Assembly: GCA_019359435.1 (NCBI GenBank)
Contig: JAHHHI010000087.1
Coordinates: 1 to 64,000 of the forward strand
From: Kaiparowitsia implicata GSE-PSE-MK54-09C
GTDB lineage: Bacteria > Cyanobacteriota > Cyanobacteriia > Elainellales > Elainellaceae
Direction of reading: 5' to 3'
Length of the DNA: 64,000 nucleotides
In this document: positions 54,780 through 63,656 of the stretch, one piece after another
How positions within the stretch are numbered: position 1 is the first letter of the stretch
Layout: the number at the start of each line of letters is the position of its first letter
The notes under the pieces: generated by a model
Told to the model about the DNA's origin: nothing
The model's database searches: none
Seen by the model: the letters and a program-made list of their open reading frames with translations, nothing else
Made by a program: the position numbers and the translations under genes

Positions 54780-56417
54780 ATGGCAAGCGATAGAGAATTG
54801 TTTCCTAGTCTCAGTGCGTCAGAGATTGAGATTCTGCGGAGTTATGGTGAGGAAGTGCCGCTCAACAAAGGCGAGGTGCTGTTTGATGTGGGCGATCAGG
54901 CCATTAATTTTTACGCCGTGCTGGATGGGGCAATTGAAATCTCTGACCCGGCTGCTGATAATCGCCGGGTTACAGTGCATGAGGCGGGAGGGTTTACGGG
55001 CGATAGCGACATGCTCTCTAGCCGGGCTGCCGTTGTGCGGGGCACCGTGTTGGAATATGGGCGTGCCATTCGGGTGCTGCCTGCCAAGCTGATGGATATG
55101 ATTGCCAATCAGCCTGAGATCAGCCAGGTGTTGCTGCAATCATTTTTGCTGCGCCGCGCCCACTTGCTAGCCGATGGCAATTATGGAGCCCGACTGATTG
55201 GCTCTCGCTATTCACCAGACACCTTTCGCATTCGTGAGTTCTTTAGCCGCAATCATATTCCCCTCACTTGGATTGACCTAGAACGAGATGAGCAGGCTGC
55301 TGGGCTGCTAGAGACGTTTCAGGTCGCCCCCGAAGAGACCCCAATCCTGATCGCAGGGCCACAGCAAATCTACAAAAACCCGTCGTTGGGGGCGATCGCC
55401 CACTGCTTCGGCATTTCTGACCACATTCAAGATGTAGAATACGACGTGCTCATTGTCGGGGCAGGGCCCGCCGGGCTAGCAGCCAGCGTGTATGCAGCCT
55501 CCGAAGGGCTAAACACCCTCACCATTGATAGCGTTGGCCCTGGTGGGCAAGCGGGCACCAGTTCTCGAATTGAAAACTATTTGGGGTTCCCCACCGGCAT
55601 CTCCGGCGATGAACTCGCCAGTCGTGCCTATGCCCAGGTGCAAAAGTTTGGCGGGGCGGTCTCGATTCCCCATCGCGCCAAGACGTTGGAATGCGGCGGC
55701 AGTGTGTATACGCTGCGCCTAGACAACGGTAGCTTGATCCGGGGGCGAGCGGTGGTGATTGCCAGCGGCGCTCAATATCGCAAACTAAATCTACCCAACC
55801 TTGCAAACTTTGAAGGTAGCGGTGTGTATTACGGCGCTACGCCCATGGAAGCCCAAACCTGTAAAAACGAAGAGCTCATTGTAGTCGGCGGAGGCAACTC
55901 TGCTGGGCAAGCCGCGATGTTTTTGTCACGTACAGCCAAGCATGTGCACTTGATGATTCGCAGTGCTTCGTTGGACAAAAGCATGTCGCGCTATCTCATC
56001 ACCCGCATCGAAAAAACGCCTAACATCACCTTGCACAGCCAGACAGAAATCGAGACACTGATTGGCGATGGGCACCTAGAGCGCGTTGCATGTCGCCGCA
56101 CCGCAGGAGAACAATTCATGCTTGAAGCGCAGCATGTGTTCTCGTTCATTGGCGCCCAACCTTGCACCGAATGGGTCAAGGACTGCGTCACGCTAGATGA
56201 GAAGGGCTTTGTGATGACCGGCACACAGTTGACTCCAGAATCGCTAGGGCAAGTCAATTGGCCGCTCAACCGTCGCCCGTTCATGCTTGAAACTAGCCGT
56301 CCTGGGATTTTTGCCGTCGGGGATGTGCGCAGTGAATCGACCAAACGAGTAGCATCGGCTGTCGGTGAGGGCTCGGTCTGCATCAGCTTCGTTCACCAAT
56401 ACCTAGGCAAGGCTTAA
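54780..56417 (+). CDS. FAD-dependent oxidoreductase with N-terminal cyclic-nucleotide-binding domain
   Basis: This 545-residue protein resembles thioredoxin reductase but is extended. Residues about 10-125 form a cNMP-binding domain (LNKGEVLFDVGDQAINFYAV). Residues about 135-210 look thioredoxin/glutaredoxin-like (RIREFFSRNHIPLTWIDLER) but have no CxxC. The flavoprotein half has FAD loop DVLIVGAGPAGLAASVYAAS, NADPH loop LIVVGGGNSAGQAAMFLS and FAVGDVRSESTKRVASAVGE. The redox-active CxxC of thioredoxin reductase is replaced by GATPMEAQTC. Electrons must therefore go to another acceptor. It may link cAMP or redox signals to NADPH oxidation (inference). Confidence 0.9.
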   Translation: MASDRELFPSLSASEIEILRSYGEEVPLNKGEVLFDVGDQAINFYAVLDGAIEISDPAADNRRVTVHEAGGFTGDSDMLSSRAAVVRGTVLEYGRAIRVLPAKLMDMIANQPEISQVLLQSFLLRRAHLLADGNYGARLIGSRYSPDTFRIREFFSRNHIPLTWIDLERDEQAAGLLETFQVAPEETPILIAGPQQIYKNPSLGAIAHCFGISDHIQDVEYDVLIVGAGPAGLAASVYAASEGLNTLTIDSVGPGGQAGTSSRIENYLGFPTGISGDELASRAYAQVQKFGGAVSIPHRAKTLECGGSVYTLRLDNGSLIRGRAVVIASGAQYRKLNLPNLANFEGSGVYYGATPMEAQTCKNEELIVVGGGNSAGQAAMFLSRTAKHVHLMIRSASLDKSMSRYLITRIEKTPNITLHSQTEIETLIGDGHLERVACRRTAGEQFMLEAQHVFSFIGAQPCTEWVKDCVTLDEKGFVMTGTQLTPESLGQVNWPLNRRPFMLETSRPGIFAVGDVRSESTKRVASAVGEGSVCISFVHQYLGKA

Positions 56418-56480
56418 CCGTAAGCACGACACTAAAACCTTAGCCCCATCCATAGTCACTAGATCACTGTGAGTAACCTG

Positions 56481-56523
56481 AGTTCGGGATACGCTCAAAC
56501 CCTGTTAACCCAAACTGACGTTA
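56481..56523 (+). repeat. Short form of family A element
   Basis: AGTTCGGGATACGCTCAAAC, CCTG, then TTAACCCAAACTGACGTTA: both element ends without the central hairpins. Nearly identical to the copy at 15568. It lies just before a bidirectional terminator. Confidence 0.85.
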
Positions 56524-56526
56524 GAT

Positions 56527-56561
56527 AAAGTGAAACCCTTTCATCGAAAGGGTTTCACTTT
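56527..56561. terminator. Bidirectional rho-independent terminator
   Basis: A perfect 16-bp stem AAAGTGAAACCCTTTC/GAAAGGGTTTCACTTT closes a 3-nt loop ATC. T-rich sequence follows on the plus strand (TGGTTTT); the minus strand has a shorter T-containing tail (TATC). It sits between the convergent flavoprotein and PBP1A genes and can serve both. Confidence 0.8.
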
Positions 56562-56595
56562 GGTTTTAATTGCTCAATCGATGGTGTTGCTGAAT

Positions 56596-59208
56596 CTATA
56601 CATCTCCATCGCTAGCGGGGGGCGGTGCGGGCGCGGGCGCGGCTGCGGGTGGTGCAGGTGGCGGTGGCGGAGCCGGTGCAGGTGCGGGTATTGAGAATGT
56701 GGGAGCAGTTGAGGAAGGTCGCTCGGCAGCCGGGTCAGCAACTGGAGCAGGGACGATAGGTGACAGCGCAGGGGCAGGCGCGGGGGCAGACTCACTAGGA
56801 GGGGCCGCTTCTGGACTGGGTTCAGGAGCGGCCGATTCATAGGTGCGCGTAGGGCGACGCTCTTGCTCATCAGACGCACGAGGCGATGCTTGCGCGGGTT
56901 CTTGCTCAGCGGGGGCAGCATCTTGTCGGCGGGTGCTGCGAGCGGCAGCAGGCCGAGAAGAGCCCCCAGACTCTCTGTCCCCGCCAGAACTCGTAGTGCG
57001 GCGTTCTTCGCGCCCGTCTGGGCTAACACGAGTGACGCGCAGCCGACCTGGACGAACTTGCTGCGGCTCAATGGTCTGCTCGGTGACGATAAGTCGCTGG
57101 GGCGGCGCTTCGAAATTTTCGACGGGCATATCTTCCGTCGCTTTTTCCATAAAATTGCGCCACACGCGGGCGGCAGTCGAACTGGCCCCGCGGGTGGGTC
57201 TATTGTCGTCGTTGCCAAACCACACTCCAGTGGCCATTTGGGGAATATAGCCCACAAACCAGAGGTCGCGCAGTTCTTCAGAGGTGCCGGTTTTGCCTGC
57301 GACGGGACGTCCGCGCAGAGCTGCGTTGCCGCCGGTGCCTTCATTGACTACGCCCCGTAGCATCCACGTCATTAGGCGAGCTGCTTCAGGGTCGAGCGCA
57401 GGATTTGAGGTGTCTTCAAATTCATAGAGCACTTCGCCCCGCCGATTGGTAATTCGGGTAATGGCATGGGCGGGAACATGGACGCCATCATTGGCCAAAG
57501 TGCCATAGGCACTGGTGAGCTCAAGCGGGGTGACTTCAATGCTGCCTAGGGCCATAGAATACTCAGGCCGTAGCTCAGACTGAATGCCCATTTTCTGTGC
57601 AAGCTCAATGACTGGGTCAAACCCAACGTCGATCAACACTTGAACAGCAATAGTGTTAATGGAGCTAATAAGAGCCTCGCGCATGGAGCGTTCGCCGCTG
57701 TAGCGCTTGCCGTAGTTTTCAGGCTCGTAGCCATCGACAAACAGCTTGCCGTCTACATAGCTTTTGTAGGGCGAAAACCGAGCGCCGATTGCTGCCGCAT
57801 ACACAAAGGTCTTAAAGGTAGAGCCAGGCTGTCGCATCGCCTGCACGGCCCGGTTAAACTGACTTTCGTTAAACTCGCTGCCGCCGACCAGAGCAAGCAC
57901 TTCACCTGTGCGTGGGTCGATAGAGACCATGGCACCTTCAGAAAACCGCTGGGAGCTACCGTAGTTTTCTAGCGCTTCATCCATGGTTTCTTGCGCTGTG
58001 TCCTGCAAGGCAGGATTCAGCGTGGTTTCAATGGTAAGACCACCCTCTTCTAGCGCGTCTTGGCTGACAAGCTGGGGCAGCTCTTGCTGGATGTAAATGG
58101 TAAAGAAGGGGTAGCGGCTATAGAGGTTTCGGGGTTCGTTGGGCATCACTTCTAGAGGAGAGGCGATCGCCGTATTTTGTTGATCTAGCGTGATAAACCC
58201 GTTTGCCCCCATCCGTTGCAGCACGACGTTGCGGCGCTGCTTCGCAAGCTCAGGGTCAACCAGCGGAGAATAGGAGCTTGGCGCTGGGGCAATGCCAGCA
58301 ATAGTGGCTATTTCTGGCAGGGTGAGATCTTCTACGGGTTTGCCAAAGTAAATCCAGGCGGCATCGGCTACCCCGTAAGCCCCAGAGCCTAAGTAAACCA
58401 AGTTTAGGTAGCGCTCTAGAATTTGCTCTTTGGTAAGCGCAGCTTCGAGGCGATGGGCGATAAATGCTTCTCGCACCTTGCGAGAGATGGATTGTTCTGA
58501 GCCCAGGTATACAATTCGCGTGAGCTGCTGGGTAATGGTGCTCGCGCCTTCGACCACTTCGCCAGCGGTGAAGTTGGCGTAAGCAGCTCGAGCGATCGCC
58601 CGATAGTCTACCCCGTTGTGCTCATAAAACTTGCGGTCTTCTGAGGCGATAAATGCGTTGATCAGATCCTCGGGCAAGTCATCTAGCGCTTCTTCATCGC
58701 GAGTGGCAGGCCCCAACTGCTGCAAAATGCTGCCATCTCCCGCTCGAATGGTAAGGGTGCCATCTCGCTCATAGACCAGAGCATCTTCGGCATCCGGAAG
58801 ATCAAGTTGAAGTTCGTCAATGGTGTGAAATGTGGCGGCGGCAGCCCCACCGCCACCTGACACCAGCACCATCAACACCCAGGCAGCCCAGCGGCGGTAG
58901 AGGGGGCGAGGGGCTCTAGGCGGACGCGGGCCGTTAGGCGGCTCGTTAGGCGGCTCGTGGGGAGATAAGGGGCGATCGCCCCCCTCTTGGCTTTGCGCCT
59001 CATCCGCACCCTGGGCTTGGCCCGATACCGTTGACCCTGGCGCCGCTGAACTCGAGATGACAGGGCTGTTTGAATCCATGGCTGCATGGGTGCCACGTGC
59101 GGCTCGATTTAACCGACGAGACGACCGTGACCGCACCTGTCGTCGCCCCTGTTCCTCCGAGCCAATATCTCGCACAAATAACTGAAGCTTGGTTAGAAAA
59201 CTGGTCAC
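56596..59208 (-). CDS. Class A penicillin-binding protein (PBP1A-like)
   Basis: This bifunctional peptidoglycan synthase has 870 residues. A cytoplasmic tail of ~110 residues, one TM helix (WAAWVLMVLVSGGGGAAAAT) and a GT51 glycosyltransferase domain (NAFIASEDRKFYEHNGVDYR, GASTITQQLTR) come first. The transpeptidase domain has SxxK motif PGSTFKTF, SIN in ISSINTIAV, and KTGTSEELRD. The last ~170 residues are a disordered Pro/Ala/Ser/Glu tail, common in cyanobacterial PBPs. The frame continues to a normal stop; the chosen start MTSFLTKLQLFVRDIG is the first good ATG. Confidence 0.94.
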   Translation of the reverse strand: MTSFLTKLQLFVRDIGSEEQGRRQVRSRSSRRLNRAARGTHAAMDSNSPVISSSAAPGSTVSGQAQGADEAQSQEGGDRPLSPHEPPNEPPNGPRPPRAPRPLYRRWAAWVLMVLVSGGGGAAAATFHTIDELQLDLPDAEDALVYERDGTLTIRAGDGSILQQLGPATRDEEALDDLPEDLINAFIASEDRKFYEHNGVDYRAIARAAYANFTAGEVVEGASTITQQLTRIVYLGSEQSISRKVREAFIAHRLEAALTKEQILERYLNLVYLGSGAYGVADAAWIYFGKPVEDLTLPEIATIAGIAPAPSSYSPLVDPELAKQRRNVVLQRMGANGFITLDQQNTAIASPLEVMPNEPRNLYSRYPFFTIYIQQELPQLVSQDALEEGGLTIETTLNPALQDTAQETMDEALENYGSSQRFSEGAMVSIDPRTGEVLALVGGSEFNESQFNRAVQAMRQPGSTFKTFVYAAAIGARFSPYKSYVDGKLFVDGYEPENYGKRYSGERSMREALISSINTIAVQVLIDVGFDPVIELAQKMGIQSELRPEYSMALGSIEVTPLELTSAYGTLANDGVHVPAHAITRITNRRGEVLYEFEDTSNPALDPEAARLMTWMLRGVVNEGTGGNAALRGRPVAGKTGTSEELRDLWFVGYIPQMATGVWFGNDDNRPTRGASSTAARVWRNFMEKATEDMPVENFEAPPQRLIVTEQTIEPQQVRPGRLRVTRVSPDGREERRTTSSGGDRESGGSSRPAAARSTRRQDAAPAEQEPAQASPRASDEQERRPTRTYESAAPEPSPEAAPPSESAPAPAPALSPIVPAPVADPAAERPSSTAPTFSIPAPAPAPPPPPAPPAAAPAPAPPPASDGDV

Positions 59209-59908
59209 CTTTTCCCCTCACATCCACCACAGTTGTCGCGGTGCTATAGCCTTCGAACGCGCTGGCGCTGCGACTCTGCTGCACCTAAAACCCCGTTGAA
59301 ACCCCTTAAGAAACTTACAGGGGATTCACGCTGGAATCAGCAAGCCCGAGTTGCGCCCTACTAACCGATTACCCTAGCAAATTCTAGAGTCTCGCCTCTA
59401 GCCTTTTCAGCGCTGCACGCTCAGGACTGCAAGCAGCATTTAACCGCTTTCTGCGCCAACTGAGTGCTTAACTGACAGATTGGCTTAACTGACAGATTGA
59501 CGGATCTTACAACAACATTCAAGCATTCCCTGTTTGAGGGGTGCACCTAAGATCGTGCAGACTTGAATCGTGTGGTTCTAGCTGAACTAGGTTGACTCGT
59601 TGTTGACTCGTTTAGGTTTACGCACTTGTCCGCTCAAGATCTGCCAGCTCATGAATGATCTCCAGAAAGCTTAACCCAAATTTGATATTCTTTACGAGCC
59701 GCAAATTTGACCATGACTTAAGGCACTAGATTCCAGGCATCAAACCACTCTAGATAGAAAATCTATGAAACGTCTATGATGCCAGAGCCAGGGTGCCGAC
59801 CAGGGTGCCGAGTTGTCTCGTGTTCTGCACCGTGGCGATAAGGTGGCACACGCCTATGCCGTTTCATTCCGTTTAGCACAGTACTCCGCCCGCAGCGATA
59901 TCCAGTTT
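59209..59908. other. Gene-free region with tandem repeat
   Basis: It separates the divergent PBP1A and methionine gamma-lyase-like genes. A 17-bp tandem duplication GCTTAACTGACAGATTG (59466-59499) is the only structure noted. No gene. Confidence 0.6.
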
Positions 59909-61147
59909 ATGTCTAGCTCTCCTAGTCACCCGCTCCTTCAGGCCGCAGAAATGGCTCTGCAGCCTGCCTTTAGCGCTATTGATGCCCAGGTAAAACAGCA
60001 TTTGCGGCGCGTGTTGGATGCCTTTCGCCAGCAGGGGGTAGGGGTGCAGCATTTTGCGTCGGTTAGCGGCTACGGTCATGACGATCTGGGGCGGCAGGTG
60101 ATGGATCGCGTATTTGCCCAGGTGATGGGGGGCGAGGCGGCTATGGTGCGGGTGCAGATGGTGTCGGGCACCCATGCGATCGCCTGTGCGCTATACGGGG
60201 TGCTGCGGCCTAAAGACGAAATGCTGGCGATCGCCGGAGCCCCCTATGACACGCTAGAGGAAGTGATTGGGCTGCGGGGGAGTGGGCAAGGATCTCTGGC
60301 AGACTTTGGCATTGGCTACCGCCAGCTTGACCTGACTCCTCAGGGTGGCATTGACTGGGCGGCTCTCACCACTGCAGTGCGGCCAGAAACTCGGCTGATC
60401 CACATTCAGCGATCTTGCGGCTATGCCTGGCGCAGCAGCCTGTCGATTGCAGACATTGGCAAAATTGTGGCGATCGCCAAGCAGCAAAATCCCGAGGTGG
60501 TGTGCTGTGTTGATAACTGCTATGGCGAATTTGTGGAGCCGCAGGAGCCGCTGGCCGTAGGAGCTGACTTAATTGCAGGCTCGTTGATCAAAAACCCTGG
60601 GGGAACAGTGGTCACAGCGGGGGGCTATGTGGCAGGCCGTGCCGACCTAGTTGAGCAGGCTGCCTGCCGACTCACCGCGCCGGGCATTGGTCGGGAAGGG
60701 GGAGCAACGTTTGATCAAAATCGGCTGCTGTTTCAGGGGTTATTTTTGGCTCCGCAGATGGTGGGCGAGGCTATGAAGGGAAATTTGCTAACGGGGTGGG
60801 TGTTTCAGCAGTTGGGCTATGCGGTGAATCCCCTGCCGGATGCGCCCCGCAGAGATGTGATTCAGGCAGTGAAGCTGGGGTCGCCCGAGAAGGTCATCGC
60901 CTTTTGCGAGGCCATCCAGCGCTATTCGCCAGTAGGGTCATACCTGAGCCCGGTGCCTGCGGCCATGCCTGGGTATGAAAGCCAGTTGGTGATGGCGGGC
61001 GGCACGTTTATTGATGGCAGCACCTCAGAGTTTTCGGCCGATGGCCCCTTGCGGGAGCCGTATATCGTATTTTGCCAAGGCGGCACCCATTGGACTCATG
61101 CAGCGATCGCCCTCGAAGCGGCGATTGAGGCGGTTGGCCCCGCCTAG
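59909..61147 (+). CDS. Methionine gamma-lyase family PLP enzyme (YnbB/aluminum-resistance type)
   Basis: This fold-type I PLP enzyme has 412 residues from ATG 59909 (MSSSPSHPLLQAAEMALQPA). Visible motifs are FASVSGYGHDDLGRQVMDRV, MVSGTHAIACALYGVLRP, VVCCVDNCYGEFVEPQEP and the presumed PLP lysine in IAGSLIKNPGGTVVTAGGYV. Relatives are annotated as methionine gamma-lyase or aluminum-resistance protein, with no firm substrate. A 32-codon upstream extension is unlikely. The following cbiG-type gene converges on it. Confidence 0.9.
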   Translation: MSSSPSHPLLQAAEMALQPAFSAIDAQVKQHLRRVLDAFRQQGVGVQHFASVSGYGHDDLGRQVMDRVFAQVMGGEAAMVRVQMVSGTHAIACALYGVLRPKDEMLAIAGAPYDTLEEVIGLRGSGQGSLADFGIGYRQLDLTPQGGIDWAALTTAVRPETRLIHIQRSCGYAWRSSLSIADIGKIVAIAKQQNPEVVCCVDNCYGEFVEPQEPLAVGADLIAGSLIKNPGGTVVTAGGYVAGRADLVEQAACRLTAPGIGREGGATFDQNRLLFQGLFLAPQMVGEAMKGNLLTGWVFQQLGYAVNPLPDAPRRDVIQAVKLGSPEKVIAFCEAIQRYSPVGSYLSPVPAAMPGYESQLVMAGGTFIDGSTSEFSADGPLREPYIVFCQGGTHWTHAAIALEAAIEAVGPA

Positions 61148-61155
61148 CCCGTCGC

Positions 61156-61635
61156 CTAGCCCATCTTGCAAGAATCGCCCTCAGTTATGACAGAACCGGC
61201 CACTGCCACGGTGATAGCGCCCAAGGCCGACGGCACAATCTGCTTAGGCACCCACAGCGGTTCAGAGCCTGCTACCACAGGCTGAATCCCCAGGGCGAAC
61301 GCGTGCTGCTGAGCTAGCAACGCGGCAGCTTCGGCGACGCTGGGGCACCCCACCCGCTGAGCTACGCGGTCTGATGGATAGGGCACCCGCACCTGTCGCA
61401 ATTCCTCTGGCGAAAATCCCCAAAGGGGCAGGGGGCGATCGCCACAAAACTTCACCAGACCCGGTTCTAAGGTTTTGGCCTGAAGGGTGGCCAGGGCGGC
61501 GATCGCCCCTTCGTCTAGCGCATGGGCCGCAAACACCTGAGTAATGGCTTGGGCGATCGCCGCCGCCGTTACGCCTCGCTGACACCCAAGGCCAACCCAC
61601 AAAGGCGGCAAGTCGGTTAGGACTAATGGCGTCAT
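61156..61635 (-). CDS. CobE/CbiG C-terminal domain protein (cobalamin biosynthesis)
   Basis: This protein of 159 residues from ATG 61635 (MTPLVLTDLPPLWVGLGCQR) matches the free-standing C-terminal domain of CbiG (CobE): VGLGCQRGVTAAAIAQAI, LATLQAKTLEPGLVKFCGDR and VRVPYPSDRVAQRVGCPSVA. It takes part in ring contraction in B12 synthesis, in the cytoplasm. The start codon region lies in a 17-bp tandem repeat next to tRNA-Leu. The frame extends into the tRNA, which argues for this start. Confidence 0.85.
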   Translation of the reverse strand: MTPLVLTDLPPLWVGLGCQRGVTAAAIAQAITQVFAAHALDEGAIAALATLQAKTLEPGLVKFCGDRPLPLWGFSPEELRQVRVPYPSDRVAQRVGCPSVAEAAALLAQQHAFALGIQPVVAGSEPLWVPKQIVPSALGAITVAVAGSVITEGDSCKMG

Positions 61636-61656
61636 TGTACTAATGGCGTCATTGTA
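61623..61656. repeat. 17-bp tandem duplication abutting tRNA-Leu
   Basis: CTAATGGCGTCATTGTA occurs twice head to tail. The unit contains the cbiG-type start codon (minus strand), so the start is duplicated; the outer ATG at 61652 reaches a stop within a few codons. The repeat ends one base before the tRNA 3' end. Confidence 0.85.
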
Positions 61657-61740
61657 TGGGGGTGGAGGGACTTGAACCCTCACGACTTATACAGTCAACG
61701 GATTTTAAGTCCGCAGCGTCTACCATTCCGCCACACCCCC
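61657..61740 (-). tRNA. tRNA-Leu (UAA), intron-less
   Basis: The minus strand forms a complete 84-nt class II tRNA. The acceptor stem is GGGGGTG/CACCCCC with discriminator A. The anticodon arm CGGACTTAAAATCCG has anticodon TAA. There is a long variable arm and a T arm with GGTTCAAGTCC. The CCA is not encoded. The anticodon loop is uninterrupted, whereas this gene carries a group I intron in many cyanobacteria. Confidence 0.97.
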
Positions 61741-61997
61741 GAGCCATCGCCTTGCGGCGATTTTTTGATGCTTGTCTATTTCATCACCTTTGTTGCTCGC
61801 TGGCAACGCATTGCCGCATCCTACATTGATGACAATTGATAACAACGGGGTGCCAATACCGCAGTGCAGACTCAGAAACCTTCAGCAGGGTGATCCGTTC
61901 CACCGCTACTGCGACAGCAAGATACCATTACCCTGTATAGCATTCAGCGCGCAACTGTGCCTATAGTGTGGGCTGAACCCCCTGCATTGACGAGGTG

Positions 61998-62771
61998 ATG
62001 AATCCGTTGCATTCTCAAACTGTTTTAATCACGGGAGCCAGCAGCGGCATTGGGGCCGCTTGCGCTCATGCCTTTGCGGCGACTGGGGCCCGCCTGCTGT
62101 TAGCGGCGCGGCGGCTAGAGCGCCTGCAAGCGCTGGCGGCAGACCTCACGACCGCCGGAGCCTCTGACATAGAACTGCTCGCGCTGGATGTGCGCGATCG
62201 CCCCCAGGTTGAAGCAACGCTGGGCCATCTCCCCAAGGACTGGGCTGCGATCGACGTGCTGGTGAACAACGCCGGACTCAGCCGAGGCCTCGACAAGCTG
62301 CATGAGGGCCAGATTGCCGACTGGGACGAGATGATCGATACCAACGTAAAAGGCTTGCTTTATGTAACGCGGGCGCTGGTGCCTGGAATGGTGCAGCGGC
62401 AGCGGGGGCACATCATCAACATCGGCTCCATCGCCGGACACCAGACCTACCCCAACGGCAACGTCTATTGCGCCACCAAGGCCGCCGTGCGCGCCCTAAC
62501 CGAAGGGCTAAAGCTCGACCTGCTGGGCACGCCTCTGCGAGTCAGCACGGTAGATCCCGGTCTGGTGGAAACAGAATTTAGCGAGGTGCGCTTTCACGGC
62601 GATGGCGATCGCGCCAAAGCAGTCTACCAGGGCCTCACCCCGCTCACCCCTGCCGATGTCGCCGAGGTCGTCATGTTCTGCGCTAGCCGCCCCGCCCATG
62701 TCAACATTAACGAAATCATTCTCATGCCGACCGATCAGGCCAGCGCCACGCTGGTAAATCGGCAGGCCTAG
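61998..62771 (+). CDS. Short-chain dehydrogenase/reductase (YdfG-like)
   Basis: This classical SDR has 257 residues from ATG 61998 (a GTG immediately precedes it). The cofactor loop is ITGASSGIGAACA. The NNAG motif is LVNNAGLSRG, the catalytic serine is in NIGSIAGHQT, and the Tyr-Lys pair is in YCATKAAVRALTEG. The PG motif is VDPGLVETEFSEVR. It resembles YdfG, an NADP-dependent 3-hydroxy acid/serine dehydrogenase; the exact substrate is not fixed by sequence. Confidence 0.92.
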   Translation: MNPLHSQTVLITGASSGIGAACAHAFAATGARLLLAARRLERLQALAADLTTAGASDIELLALDVRDRPQVEATLGHLPKDWAAIDVLVNNAGLSRGLDKLHEGQIADWDEMIDTNVKGLLYVTRALVPGMVQRQRGHIINIGSIAGHQTYPNGNVYCATKAAVRALTEGLKLDLLGTPLRVSTVDPGLVETEFSEVRFHGDGDRAKAVYQGLTPLTPADVAEVVMFCASRPAHVNINEIILMPTDQASATLVNRQA

Positions 62772-62819
62772 TCGGTTCGTTTGGCCTTACCTATCCAACA
62801 GGCAACCGCTCAATCGGCG

Positions 62820-63386
62820 TTAAAACTGCAACCCCACGCCAGCCTGAACTGAGGTTGCAGCACCGCTGCCTCGACGATAGCCGTCAAAGGCAATGACCGC
62901 ATTGCCAAAGAGCACCAAATCGCTATTGGGCAGAATGTAGTCAATCCCTGGCTGCAAGACAAAGCTAGAGCGATTCCCGACGGGTGAGGCGTTATCGTCG
63001 CTTCCCAGCGGCAGCGAGACCCCCGCCCCCACATAGACATCAGTATTCCAGCTCAGGGGAAAGTCGTAGGAAACCGTGGGCACGAGCGCCACCTGTTCGC
63101 CAATAAACGCTTGCGCCCGCAGAGACACCGGCACCTCTAACAGGCGATAGCGAAATGACACCACGCCGCCCACAGAGCTATCTTCGCCCTCGCCACCGCT
63201 GGTAATACCCACGGCGGGGCCTACGCCCACATAGCTGCCATAGGCGGCTTGCGCGTGAGCGGGCGCAGCCATGGCGGCCACCACGCCTAAGCTGACCGCA
63301 CTACTGATGACCGCATTATTGAGAACACCACCACCGCCCCATCGCAGGCCGACTTGCCAAAGCTGATCTTGCGTCATTTGCCTCAC
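62820..63386 (-). CDS. Secreted beta-barrel-like hypothetical protein
   Basis: This 188-residue protein has an N-terminal signal-like region ending AAMAAPAHAQAAYGSY. The rest is glycine-rich with alternating hydrophobic residues and a terminal aromatic (VQAGVGLQF), as in small outer-membrane beta barrels. Repeated turns such as YVGVGPAVGITSGGEGED and YVGAGVSLPLGSDDNASP fit hairpin loops. No named family was recognised; the outer membrane is inferred. Confidence 0.75.
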   Translation of the reverse strand: MRQMTQDQLWQVGLRWGGGGVLNNAVISSAVSLGVVAAMAAPAHAQAAYGSYVGVGPAVGITSGGEGEDSSVGGVVSFRYRLLEVPVSLRAQAFIGEQVALVPTVSYDFPLSWNTDVYVGAGVSLPLGSDDNASPVGNRSSFVLQPGIDYILPNSDLVLFGNAVIAFDGYRRGSGAATSVQAGVGLQF

Positions 63387-63656
63387 TCCTCATGTCCCGC
63401 AGAATGTCCCGCAGAGGGTGGGGTTGGCGAGAACAGCCCCAAATTACTCCTAAACATTAGCCCAAACCCACCAAAATTCGCTCAAAATCTTGGAGTTTTG
63501 AGCGGGCGATCGCCCCATAATTTGCGATCGAGAGGATAGAGCCGAGACTCGCCACCCGTTGTTAGCGTAAGTTCGAATCCGTTGGTTCAGCCTTCGCGTC
63601 GAGGGCAACACAGGTTTAGGAATTTGCCGAGCTAGACGGTTTGTTTAGGAAATCCG

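Noticed and set aside
56574-57344. 256-residue minus-strand frame
   Set aside because: A shifted frame of the PBP1A tail, rich in low-complexity residues.
61746-61766. TCGCCTTGCGGCGATTTTTT terminator-like hairpin
   Set aside because: Oriented on the plus strand with no plus-strand gene ending there; stem of only five pairs, so not listed as a feature.
63565-63590. AGTTCGAATCC resembling a tRNA T loop
   Set aside because: Flanks do not pair as a T stem and no acceptor or anticodon arm is present.
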